DNA of 13,424 nucleotides from Euzebyaceae bacterium (GTDB taxonomy: Bacteria; Actinomycetota; Nitriliruptoria; Euzebyales; Egibacteraceae): assembly GCA_013696915.1 (NCBI GenBank), contig JACCXR010000078.1, forward strand, positions 1 to 13,424. Direction: 5' to 3'. Of the stretch, positions 5,965-12,412 are shown one piece after another. A program made the translations under genes and the position numbers. A model generated the notes under the pieces. It did not search any database, had not been told where the DNA came from, and saw only the letters and a list, made by a program, of their open reading frames with translations. Every line of letters begins with the position of its first letter. The first letter of the stretch is position 1.

Positions 5965-6311
5965 CCGCGGGGCCACTGCAGGCGGTCGAGGCCCACCTCG
6001 CCGCCTTCAACGCCCGGGACACCGACGCGGTGCTCGCCGGCTTCGCCGAGGACGCCGTGTTCGCGTCCGGAGACCTTCTCGTCGTCGGTCGCCGCGGCCT
6101 GGCGCGGCTGTTCGCCGAGGCGTTCTCCGGCGAGGCCCGCGCCGCCCTCGAGATCCGCCGCGCGGTCGTCACCGGTGACACGGTCGCCTGCGAGCTGCGC
6201 GAACTCGTCGCCTTCGCCGGCGGTACCACGGAGCTGGAGGTCGCCGCCTTCTTCACGGTCCGGGAGGGCCGGCTGGTGCGGGTCAAGGTCTACCGCGAGG
6301 GCGCCGCCTGA
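5961..6311 (+). CDS. SnoaL-like/NTF2-fold protein
   Basis: The 116-residue product fits the SnoaL/NTF2-like cone fold: an N-terminal helix VEAHLAAFNARDTDAVLAGF, the beta start AEDAVFASGDLLVVGRRGLA, helix LFAEAFSG, and strands ending ELEVAAFFTVREGRLVRVKV. This superfamily includes polyketide cyclases, isomerases and binding proteins, and no substrate can be assigned. The GTG start overlaps the hemB stop by four bases, so the two are translationally coupled, but a link to heme synthesis is only positional. A hairpin (6357-6399) lies after its stop. Confidence 0.75.
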   Translation: MTAGPLQAVEAHLAAFNARDTDAVLAGFAEDAVFASGDLLVVGRRGLARLFAEAFSGEARAALEIRRAVVTGDTVACELRELVAFAGGTTELEVAAFFTVREGRLVRVKVYREGAA

Positions 6312-6356
6312 CCGGGGCCGGACCAGCTCGTCGCGGGGCGGCCCCAGCACCCCGGG

Positions 6357-6399
6357 CTGTGTCGACTGAGTCGGCGCACGGCCGCGCCAGTCGACACAG
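6357..6399. terminator. Long hairpin between the SnoaL-like gene and the aldo/keto reductase
   Basis: CTGTGTCGACT (6357-6367) is an exact inverted copy of AGTCGACACAG (6389-6399), an 11-base-pair stem. Inside, GGCGC (6373-6377) pairs with GCGCC (6384-6388). It starts 46 bases after the upstream stop codon and 89 bases before the next ATG. No T-run follows, so it may be a T-less terminator common in GC-rich genomes, an mRNA processing/stabilising element or a protein-binding palindrome. Confidence 0.5.
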
Positions 6400-6487
6400 G
6401 CCGGTGTTGAGGCGCGGCCTGTCTGCCCGGAACGACACCGGCGATAGCATCGAGATTGTCCCCCGACCCGTCGCCAGGAGTCCTCAG

Positions 6488-7462
6488 ATGCGCTACCGCC
6501 AGCTCGCCCCCGACATCCGTGTCAGCGAGGTCGGCTTCGGCAACTGGACGGTGACGACCGGGTGGTGGGGGGACTACACGCGGCGTGAGGCCGTCGACCT
6601 GCACCGCAGGGCCTTCGACGCGGGCATCACCTTCTTCGACACCGCCGATGCCTACGCCGAGGGCTACGCCGAAGAGGTGCTCGGCGAGGCGCTCGCCGAC
6701 GTGCGCGACGAGGTCGTGATCGCGACGAAGTTCGGCTACGACATCGTCAGCGAGCACGAGCGCCGCGGCCAGCAGGAGCGCCCCCACCGCACCGACACCG
6801 ACTACCTGCGCGCCGCCCTCGACGCGAGCCTGAAGCGGCTCGGCGTCGACGCGATCGACCTCTACCAGCTGCACAATCCCCGCATGGCCCATCTCGACGA
6901 CGACGACCTGTTCGCCTTCCTCGACGGCGCCCGCGAGGCCGGCAAAGTCCGCGCCTACGGGATCGCCCTCGGCCCGAAGATCGGCTGGCGCGACGAGGGC
7001 GTCCACGCCATGCGCACCCGGTCGCTCGGCGGCGTGCAGATGATCCACAACCTCCTCGAGCAGGATCCCGGCCGCGAGCTGCTCGACGTGGCGCGCGAGA
7101 CGGGCACGCGCATGATCGTCCGTGTCCCTCACAGCTCCGGCATGCTCGAGGGCAACCTCACCGCCGACACCGTCTTCCCTGAGAACGACCACCGCCGGCA
7201 CCGGCCGCGCAGCTGGCTGGTGGAGGGCGTCCAGAAGGTCGACCGGCTCGGTTTCCTCACGCGGGAAATGACCCTCGGCCAGGCGGCGCTGCGCTGGATC
7301 CTGGCCGACGACCACGTCGCGACCACGCTGCCGAACATCTACGGCGCCGAGCAGATCGGACAGTTCGCGGCGGCCGGCGACGCGCGCGACCTCACCGCCG
7401 AGGAGCTCGCCGAGGTCGCCGCCCTCTACGAGCGCAACTTCGACCTCGCCGCGGCGGGCTGA
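6488..7462 (+). CDS. Aldo/keto reductase
   Basis: The 324-residue product has the (beta/alpha)8 NADPH-dependent aldo/keto reductase signature. The catalytic tetrad is readable: D51 in FFDTADAYAEG, Y56, K81 in IATKFGYD, and H119 in LYQLHNPR. The conserved segments LKRLGVDAIDLYQLHN and GKVRAYGIAL also match, and the C-terminal NIYGAEQIGQFAAA is typical of the cofactor end. The frame is open further upstream through the hairpin, but AGGAG at 6476-6480 is seven bases from the ATG at 6488, so I choose this start; TAGCAT at 6445-6450 could be a -10. The stop and the hemL start share one base (TGATG), coupling the two. The substrate is unknown; the location suggests a heme- or redox-related role, but this is inference. 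Confidence 0.9.
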   Translation: MRYRQLAPDIRVSEVGFGNWTVTTGWWGDYTRREAVDLHRRAFDAGITFFDTADAYAEGYAEEVLGEALADVRDEVVIATKFGYDIVSEHERRGQQERPHRTDTDYLRAALDASLKRLGVDAIDLYQLHNPRMAHLDDDDLFAFLDGAREAGKVRAYGIALGPKIGWRDEGVHAMRTRSLGGVQMIHNLLEQDPGRELLDVARETGTRMIVRVPHSSGMLEGNLTADTVFPENDHRRHRPRSWLVEGVQKVDRLGFLTREMTLGQAALRWILADDHVATTLPNIYGAEQIGQFAAAGDARDLTAEELAEVAALYERNFDLAAAG

Positions 7463-8760
7463 TGCCGTCGATGCCGACCACGCGCGCCTCGCAAGACCTG
7501 TACGCCCGCGCCCGACGGGTCATCCCCGGCGGCGTCAACTCGCCCGTGCGGGCGTTCGGCAGCGTCGGGGGCACGCCGAGGTTCATGGTCCACGGGGAGG
7601 GCGCGCACCTCGTCGACGCCGACGGCAACCGCTACCTCGACTACGTGATGAGCTGGGGGCCGCTGATCCTCGGCCACTGCCACCCCGAGGTCGTCGCCGC
7701 CGCGAAGGACGCGATCGACCGGGGCTCCAGCTACGGCGCCCCCACCGCCGGCGAGGTCGAGCTGGCGGAGACCATCCGCGACGCCGTTCCCGCCGTCGAG
7801 ATGGTCCGCTGCGTCTCCTCGGGCACCGAGGCGGCCATGAGCGCGATCCGCCTCGCCCGCGGCGCGACCGGCCGGGACACGCTCGTGAAGTTCGGCGGGC
7901 ACTACCACGGGCACTCGGACGCGTTGCTCGTCGACGCCGGCAGCGGCGTCGCGACGTTCGGGCTGCCGAACTCGCCCGGCGTCACGCGCGGCGCCACCGC
8001 CGACACGGTGGTCGTGCCGTGGAACGACCGCACGGCCGTCGAGGCGGCGTTCCGAGCCCACCCGGACGGGATCGCGGTCGTCGCCTGCGAGCCGGTGCCG
8101 GCCAACATGGGCGTCGTCCCCGCCGAGGCCGGCTTCCTCGAGTTCCTCCGCGAGATCACCGCCGCAAACGGCGCGCTGCTGCTGTTCGACGAGGTCATGA
8201 GCGGCTTTCGCGTCGCCCGCGGCGGCGCCGGCGAGCACAGCGGCGTCGTCCCCGACCTCGTCGCGCTCGGCAAGGTCGTCGGCGGCGGCTACCCGCTCGC
8301 CGCGTTCGGCGGGTCCGCCGACGTCATGCGCCAGCTGGCCCCCGAGGGTCCCGTCTACCAGGCCGGCACCCTCAGCGGGAACCCGGTCGCGGTCGCCGCC
8401 GGCCTCGCCCAGCTGCGCCTCCTGGACGACGCCGCCTACAAGGGGCTGGCCGACCGTGCCGACCAGCTGATCGAGGGTCTCCAGGGGGTCTTCGACGCCG
8501 CAGGGGTCCCGGCGGCGGTCCCGCGCGTCGCGAGCCTGTTCAGCGTGTTCTTCACCGGTGAGCCGGTCCGGGACTACGCCGGGGCCAGGGCGGCGGACCA
8601 CGGCCGCTACGCCCGTTTCTTCAACGGCATGCTCGCCCGCGGCCACTACCTGCCGCCGTCCGGGTACGAGGCGCTGTTCGTCAGCCTCGCGCACACGCCG
8701 GAGGACATCGCCTCCACGGTCGCCGCGGCCCATGAGGTCGCCCGCGACCTCGTCGCGTAG
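7462..8760 (+). CDS. hemL: Glutamate-1-semialdehyde 2,1-aminomutase
   Basis: PLP-dependent enzyme that converts glutamate-1-semialdehyde into 5-aminolevulinate, the substrate of HemB, in the C5 pathway. The 432 residues show all class-III aminotransferase marks: PGGVNSPVRAF near 22-32, MSWGPLILGHCHPEV, SSGTEAAMSAIRLARG (119-134), GHYHGHSDALLV, the PLP-aspartate in LLFDEVMSGFR (D243), and the Schiff-base lysine in LGKVVGGGYPLAAFGG (K271), followed by YQAGTLSGNPVA. It starts at the ATG sharing a base with the upstream stop; a second in-frame ATG three codons later is possible. With hemB upstream it supplies two early steps of tetrapyrrole synthesis; hemA, hemC and hemD are not in this window. 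Confidence 0.97.
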   Translation: MPSMPTTRASQDLYARARRVIPGGVNSPVRAFGSVGGTPRFMVHGEGAHLVDADGNRYLDYVMSWGPLILGHCHPEVVAAAKDAIDRGSSYGAPTAGEVELAETIRDAVPAVEMVRCVSSGTEAAMSAIRLARGATGRDTLVKFGGHYHGHSDALLVDAGSGVATFGLPNSPGVTRGATADTVVVPWNDRTAVEAAFRAHPDGIAVVACEPVPANMGVVPAEAGFLEFLREITAANGALLLFDEVMSGFRVARGGAGEHSGVVPDLVALGKVVGGGYPLAAFGGSADVMRQLAPEGPVYQAGTLSGNPVAVAAGLAQLRLLDDAAYKGLADRADQLIEGLQGVFDAAGVPAAVPRVASLFSVFFTGEPVRDYAGARAADHGRYARFFNGMLARGHYLPPSGYEALFVSLAHTPEDIASTVAAAHEVARDLVA

Positions 8761-8788
8761 CGGCGGCGAGGGTGGCAGGCTGGCTCGC

Positions 8789-9433
8789 ATGACCACCACC
8801 GTCGCCGTCTGGTCCGACATCCACTGCCCCTGGGCGACCGTCGCCGTCCACCGCCTGCGCAAAGCCCGCGACGCCGCCGGGCTCGACGCGGTCTTCGACC
8901 CGCGCGCCTGGCCGCTGGAGTTCGTCAACGGCAGCGGCACCCCCCGGCACATCGTCGAGCCGGAGACCGCCGTCCTCGCCAACCACGAGGAGTCGTTGTT
9001 CAGCCGGTACCGCGGCGAGTCGTGGCCCAGCTCGTTCCTCGGCGCCTTCGAGGTCGTCGCCGCCGCGCGCCGCCTGTTCGGGACGCGCGCCGCCGAGGAC
9101 ACCGACTACGCGCTGCGCCTGCGGTTCTTCCGGCACTCCGGCGACGTCAGCATGCGGGGGCAGCTGCACCAGGCGGTCGGCGAGGCCGGCCTGGACGCCG
9201 ACGCGGTCATGCACGAGTGGGCGACCCAGCCGGTTCGCGCCGACGTGCTCGACGACTTCGAGCGCAGCAAGGACCTTCCGATCCAGGGCAGCCCCCAGAT
9301 CTTCTGGCCGGACGGCTCCACAACGCACAACCCCGGCCTCACCGACCACGAATGGGTGCGCGGCATCCCGCGTGTGCGCACCGACGACACGGGCGAGCCC
9401 GAACGCCTCCTCCGCAAGCACGTGCGAGGCTGA
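8789..9433 (+). CDS. DsbA/FrnE-like thioredoxin-fold protein lacking a CxxC pair
   Basis: The 214-residue product has the FrnE/DSBA oxidoreductase plan: a first strand and helix MTTTVAVWSDIHCPWATVAV, a helical insertion with GESWPSSFLGAFEVVAAARR and LRLRFFRHSGDVS, and the cis-proline loop IQGSPQIFWPDG. The active-site position reads CPWA, so only C13 of the usual CxxC remains and disulfide exchange of the normal type is unlikely; a GSH- or isomerase-like activity or a binding role is possible. No signal peptide is seen, so it is probably cytosolic. It lies 28 bases after hemL, with a weak CAGGCT -10-like box seven bases before its ATG, and may have its own promoter. A weak hairpin (ATCGGC/GCCGAT, 9457-9474) follows it. 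Confidence 0.8.
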   Translation: MTTTVAVWSDIHCPWATVAVHRLRKARDAAGLDAVFDPRAWPLEFVNGSGTPRHIVEPETAVLANHEESLFSRYRGESWPSSFLGAFEVVAAARRLFGTRAAEDTDYALRLRFFRHSGDVSMRGQLHQAVGEAGLDADAVMHEWATQPVRADVLDDFERSKDLPIQGSPQIFWPDGSTTHNPGLTDHEWVRGIPRVRTDDTGEPERLLRKHVRG

Positions 9434-9490
9434 GCCGGGAGGGCCCAAGAGCGCACATCGGCTGCGCTGCCGATCACGAGCCTTCGCTGC

Positions 9491-9827
9491 TCACTCACTC
9501 CTTGTCCCCGTCGTCTTCCTTCCCCTGCAAGGCTTGCAAGGCCGCTTCGGCATGTGCGGCCAGATTCGATTCAGCAGATCGACCTTACTGGTGCCCCAGA
9601 CCACATCGTCGTCGATGTCCCCCAATGGCAGATGGGCCAAGACGCTTCGAAAGGCGTACGCACGCGCCCACGGCGCAGTCGTGGCGGGCACACCGGTCAA
9701 CAGTCCGTAGCGCTCCGCCGCATTGGCGACCGCGATCCACAATCGGACGACCGCCCAACGCCGAACGGCGTCCGCATGCCAGTGCTCTCTGCTGCAGGAC
9801 GTCAGCCTCGTCGGGGCGGCGGATCAC
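9491..9827 (-). pseudogene. HEPN-domain toxin (HepT/DUF86-like), frameshifted
   Basis: From a GTG at 9827 the frame reads IRRPDEADVLQQRAL, then a shift near 9780-9792 leads to HADAVRRWAVVRLWIAVANA, AERYGLLTG and PWARAYAFRSVLAHLPLGDI followed by DDDVVWGTSKVDLL, stopping at 9491. The RSVLAH hexapeptide is the HEPN Rx4H RNase motif, and the DIDDDVVW tail matches the DUF86 end. The first helix is short or missing against family members. The GTG overlaps the MNT stop as GTGA, the classic antitoxin-toxin coupling. In a functional pair HEPN would be an RNase toxin restrained by the MNT enzyme that adenylylates it. Here the frameshift and the shortened start make it very probably inactive. The family call is by motif from memory. 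Confidence 0.65.
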
Positions 9828-10015
9828 AGAGCAACGGCGGAGTCCAGGTCACGGCTGTGTCCTCGATTGCGCAATACGCCGTCGGGGATGAGCTCGACGG
9901 GCACGCCGACTGCCCGACTCGCGACGTCCTCGAGGTCGCCCACGTCAAAGTACAAGTAGGTGCGGTCCCCATCGAGGGTGGCCAGCAACCGCCCGGCGGG
10001 AGTGACCCGAAGTTG
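9824..10015 (-). pseudogene. MNT-type nucleotidyltransferase antitoxin, N-terminal part lost
   Basis: The minus-strand reading LLATLDGDRTYLYFDVGDLE, then VASRAVGVPVELIPDGVLRN and DLDSAVAL before the TGA, matches the C-terminal half of MntA-type minimal nucleotidyltransferases (D-L-L-x-x...R-T-x-x-D...G-x-x-V-D/E-L-x-P-x-x-x-L-R). The catalytic GSx10DxD motif that should precede it is not visible; the reading runs into QLRVTPAGR and then non-homologous sequence. The break coincides with the start of the divergent putative lipoprotein gene at 10049, so a rearrangement probably removed the first half. It is coupled to the HEPN gene downstream. Confidence 0.6.
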
Positions 10016-10048
10016 CGCATCCCGTGGTTTTGGAAAAGGAGGGAGGAA

Positions 10049-10477
10049 GTGAGAATCGGGCCACGGCTGGGCGGCAGACTGTTCGGGGATTCTTTGCTGG
10101 CGGCATCGGCCCTGGTGTGGGCGTGCACGAGCGGGGGCATGTCGAGCGCTACTCGGGAGAGTGCCGGGACCAGCCAGCCGGCAACTGCGGAGAGCTTCCC
10201 GGTCCCGGCGGGGGTCGCTGCCGAGGAGGGCCGCGAGGGTCCGCTGACCGTTGTGGGGGTCATCGACCCGACGACGACCGGCAGCGCCCAAGACCCCCCG
10301 CGTATTTGCTCGATTGCGGGCGACAGCGACCCGCCGACGTGCCTGGGTCCGTCCCTCCTGCTTGAGGGCTTGTCGGAAAGGGAGTTGCGGCCCCTGTTGC
10401 GCCACGCCTCCGGTCAGTCAGTGCTTAGGGGCGTCGTCCAGGACGGTGTTCTGACCGTCCAGGAGATCGTGGGATAG
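10049..10477 (+). CDS. Putative lipoprotein of unknown function
   Basis: The 142-residue product has a basic start (VRIGPRLGGRLFG), a hydrophobic helix DSLLAASALVWAC ending in a Cys that could be a lipobox (V-W-A-C is not a standard box), then a Ser/Thr/Gly-rich linker and a compact domain LTVVGVIDPTTTGSAQDPPR, ICSIAGDSDPPTCLGPSLLL and ending RGVVQDGVLTVQEIVG. The CSI and PPTC cysteines could pair. The domain resembles small secreted proteins of Actinomycetota, but I cannot name a family. The frame is open upstream, but the excellent AGGAGG at 10037-10042 six bases before the GTG, and the hydrophobic start, support 10049. Its 3' end is partly repeated just downstream. Confidence 0.7.
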   Translation: MRIGPRLGGRLFGDSLLAASALVWACTSGGMSSATRESAGTSQPATAESFPVPAGVAAEEGREGPLTVVGVIDPTTTGSAQDPPRICSIAGDSDPPTCLGPSLLLEGLSERELRPLLRHASGQSVLRGVVQDGVLTVQEIVG

Positions 10478-10592
10478 GGGCAGGCATCTCGGAGGCTGCG
10501 CACCCGTGTCGCGTCACTCCTCGGGTCAGCCGGTGCCTCCGGGGCGTTGTCGAGGACGGCGTCCTCACCGTCGATGAGCTCGTGGGAAAGGG
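10398..10592 (+). repeat. Diverged partial tandem duplication of the lipoprotein 3' end
   Basis: Bases 10398-10480 (end of the lipoprotein gene) and 10509-10592 are clearly related: shared GGTCAG, GTCGTCCAGGACGGTGTTCT against GTTGTCGAGGACGGCGTCCT, and GATCGTGGGATAGGGG against GCTCGTGGGAAAGGGG. The translated tails are LRGVVQDGVLTVQEIVG and LRGVVEDGVLTVDELVG. In copy 2 the stop TAG is AAG and one base is gained near the start, so it is not an independent gene. Substitutions are conservative at protein level, which suggests copy 2 was once coding. Confidence 0.7.
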
Positions 10593-10694
10593 GAGGCGTC
10601 CGCGAGTGCACACCGGTGCCGCACCCCGTCGCAACGGCTCCTGCGGCAGAACGCCACGGGCAGGGGCGGGAACCGGCTCCGCCGGGGGAGGCGT

Positions 10695-10700
10695 TAGCCT
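10695..10700 (+). promoter_or_regulatory. -10 hexamer TAGCCT of the thioredoxin gene
   Basis: TAGCCT fits TAnnnT and ends seven bases before the ATG at 10708 (a GTG is directly upstream, in frame). No Shine-Dalgarno sequence lies in the gap. This predicts a leaderless start. Confidence 0.45.
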
Positions 10701-10707
10701 TGCCGTG

Positions 10708-11355
10708 ATGCCCCCCGACTTCGCCTCGGACGATGCCGACGTTCTCGAGCGGCCGCCGTCTCCCGGCTGGTCGGGCGGCCGCCGGACCGTGCTGCTGGGA
10801 CTGACCGTCGCGGTCGCGGTCGTCGTCGGCGCGGTGGCGGCGAGCGTCGCCGGGCCCGGGCCGTCCCTGCCGGTCCAGTCGGGAGCAGGTCAGAGCGCGA
10901 TCGCCCCGCTGGACGAGCGCCCGGCGCCGACGGACCGCATGCCGCTGCCCGACGCGCCCCTCGCAGGGTTCGCCGGGGGCCGCGACATCTCGCCGGCCGA
11001 CTACCGCGGGGCCCCGCTGGTCGTCAACCTCTGGGCGACCTGGTGCGCGCCGTGCGTCGAGGAGATGCCGGCCCTCCAGGAGGTCGCCCGTGCCGGGGAG
11101 GGCCAGGTCGCCTTCCTCGGGGTCGACGTGAACGACGACGCGGCCAAGGCCGAGGCCTTCGTCGAGCGGCTCGGCATCGGCTACGACCTGGCGGCCGACC
11201 CGCGGGAGGAGTTCGCCCGCGCCGTCGAGGCCTTCGGCATGCCGACCACGCTGTTCGTGGGCCCCACCGGGACGATCGTCTACCGGCACACCGGCCCGCT
11301 GGACGCCGCCCAGCTGCGCGCCCTTCTCGGCACTCACCTGGGGGTGGAGCTCTGA
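10708..11355 (+). CDS. Membrane-anchored TlpA/ResA-like thioredoxin
   Basis: The 215-residue product has a short cytoplasmic N-terminus, one membrane helix (RTVLLGLTVAVAVVVGAVAA, about 26-45), a proline-rich linker and an extracytoplasmic thioredoxin domain with VVNLWATWCAPCVEEMPALQ (C113 and C116), FLGVDVNDDAAKAEAFV, and the cis-Pro segment AFGMPTTLFVGPTGTIVYRH. Such proteins reduce disulfides outside the membrane, notably of apocytochrome c in ResA/CcmG systems. The reading frame is open further back to 10582 across the decayed repeat, but the TAGCCT box and the ATG at 10708 mark the better start. The following genes encode electron-transfer proteins, so a role in cytochrome maturation is a reasonable but unproven inference. 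Confidence 0.9.
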   Translation: MPPDFASDDADVLERPPSPGWSGGRRTVLLGLTVAVAVVVGAVAASVAGPGPSLPVQSGAGQSAIAPLDERPAPTDRMPLPDAPLAGFAGGRDISPADYRGAPLVVNLWATWCAPCVEEMPALQEVARAGEGQVAFLGVDVNDDAAKAEAFVERLGIGYDLAADPREEFARAVEAFGMPTTLFVGPTGTIVYRHTGPLDAAQLRALLGTHLGVEL

Positions 11356-11398
11356 GCTGCTCGCGCGGCGCCAACCCGGGTGCCGAAGGGCGGGACAG

Positions 11399-11428
11399 TT
11401 GGCGGACGCTGGGGGCCACCAGTACAGT
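11399..11428 (+). promoter_or_regulatory. Candidate promoter of the cytochrome b operon
   Basis: TTGGCG (11399-11404) and TACAGT (11423-11428) form a -35/-10 pair with an 18-base spacer, in the 187-base gap after the thioredoxin gene. The word ACAGTTGG occurs twice, 29 bases apart (11395 and 11424). The rest of the gap holds no gene I can recognise. Confidence 0.4.
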
Positions 11429-11542
11429 TGGGGGGGCGGGATGGCCGTGTGGCCGGGGGTCACGCAGGGGACGCCCAGCCCCTCGCACCGCGGAACGCGC
11501 GCTCGCCGCTCCCCGGCGCCGGGCACGGACGAAAGGTGCGAT

Positions 11543-12022
11543 GTGGACTGGGTGGGTGACTTCTTCGGGACCCTGCCGCAGGTCGGCAGGGCCCTGTGGA
11601 CGTTCGGCCGCGGCTGGGCGGGCCTGGGCGTCAGCATCGGCAGCGCGGTCCTCACCATCGGTTTCCTCGTGCTGGCGAAGCAGCTGCGCGACACCCAGGG
11701 CTGGCTGTCGGCGATCCTCGGGACCATGGCGGCGACGATCGCCGCGTTCTGGGCCTTTGGGATCCTGCCGTCGGCCTGGGTCTACTTCCTCGACGGCCAG
11801 CGGGACCTGATGGAGAACGCCGTGATCCCCGGCCAGCTCGCGATCGGCGGCAACGTCATCGCGGCGAACTTCTACCAGGTGTTCCGCGACTCGGTCGTGA
11901 TGATGGAGACGTTCGTCGCGATGGGGGCCTTCGCGGTCGCCGCCATGTACGTGCAGAAGCACTACCCGCGCTCCCTCGCCGAGGGTGAAGAAGCGCGTCC
12001 CCAGTCCGGCGGCTACAAGTAG
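11543..12022 (+). CDS. Unrecognised three-helix membrane protein of the cytochrome b operon
   Basis: The 159-residue product starts VDWVGDFFGTLPQVGRALWT. Hydrophobic segments are about residues 27-45 (LGVSIGSAVLTIGFLVLA), 54-80 (LSAILGTMAATIAAFWAFGI and a following LPSAWVYFLDGQ) and 117-138 (VMMETFVAMGAFAVAAMYVQ), then a charged C-tail. No Cys or heme motif is seen, and His occurs only in the tail (QKHYP). The GTG at 11543 is chosen because AAGG lies about six bases upstream and the protein plan starts there; the frame is open earlier through low-quality sequence. It is followed 30 bases later by the ferredoxin gene and then cytochrome b6, so it is probably a subunit or assembly factor of the same complex. 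I do not recognise the family. Confidence 0.7.
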   Translation: MDWVGDFFGTLPQVGRALWTFGRGWAGLGVSIGSAVLTIGFLVLAKQLRDTQGWLSAILGTMAATIAAFWAFGILPSAWVYFLDGQRDLMENAVIPGQLAIGGNVIAANFYQVFRDSVVMMETFVAMGAFAVAAMYVQKHYPRSLAEGEEARPQSGGYK

Positions 12023-12052
12023 CGTGCCGGCACGCCAGCGACAGGACGAGCA

Positions 12053-12397
12053 GTGGGACTGACCGACCAGGGGCTCCACCCGGAGATCTTCGACGACTAC
12101 CGGATCGAGACCGTGGACGCCGCCTGGCTGCAGGAGCGGGTCAAGCCGAAGCGCCACATCGGCCTCACCCCCGAGCTGTGCATCCTGTGCCGCGCCTGCG
12201 AGGACGTCTGCCCGTGGGAGTGCATCTTCATGATCGCCCCCTCGATCGTGAAGGACGCCGAGAACGGCGAGATCATGACGTTGGCGAACACCGCCGAGGC
12301 GATCTTCGTGATCGACGACAACGAATGCACCCGCTGCGCCATCTGTGTCGAGCGCTGCCCGTCCGACGCCCTGTGGCTAGGCCGGGTCTCCAGCTGA
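12053..12397 (+). CDS. 2[4Fe-4S] ferredoxin-like protein
   Basis: The 114-residue product binds two [4Fe-4S] clusters: CILCRACEDVCP (C43, C46, C49, C53) and CTRCAICVERCP (C92, C95, C98, C102), each the CxxCxxCxxxCP pattern. Between them is a 38-residue spacer with SIVKDAENGEIMTLAN, longer than in minimal clostridial ferredoxins and more like the NuoI-type dicluster domain. It has no signal peptide, so it is cytoplasmic or membrane-bound at the inner face. The GTG start follows AGGACGAG. It lies between a membrane protein and cytochrome b6, where a Rieske gene might be expected, so it may be the electron entry or exit subunit of the complex. Whether it replaces the Rieske protein cannot be judged because the downstream part of the operon is cut off. 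Confidence 0.92.
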   Translation: MGLTDQGLHPEIFDDYRIETVDAAWLQERVKPKRHIGLTPELCILCRACEDVCPWECIFMIAPSIVKDAENGEIMTLANTAEAIFVIDDNECTRCAICVERCPSDALWLGRVSS

Positions 12398-12412
12398 GCG
12401 AAGGAAGCCGGA

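Noticed and set aside
6359..6487. Upstream extension of the aldo/keto reductase frame
   Set aside because: It runs through the hairpin and lacks family similarity; AGGAG before the ATG at 6488 fixes the start.
7426..9102. 558-codon minus-strand frame across hemL and the DsbA-like gene
   Set aside because: Antisense frames in GC-rich coding DNA stay open by codon bias; its translation has no domain pattern and hemL is certain on the other strand.
9457..9474. ATCGGC/GCCGAT hairpin as a terminator between the convergent DsbA-like and HEPN genes
   Set aside because: Only a six-base stem with no T-run; too weak to list as a separate feature.
9554..10048. N-terminal extension of the lipoprotein frame back to 9554
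   Set aside because: This part is antisense to the HEPN-MNT remnant and has no protein-like pattern; a strong Shine-Dalgarno sequence and hydrophobic start are at 10049.
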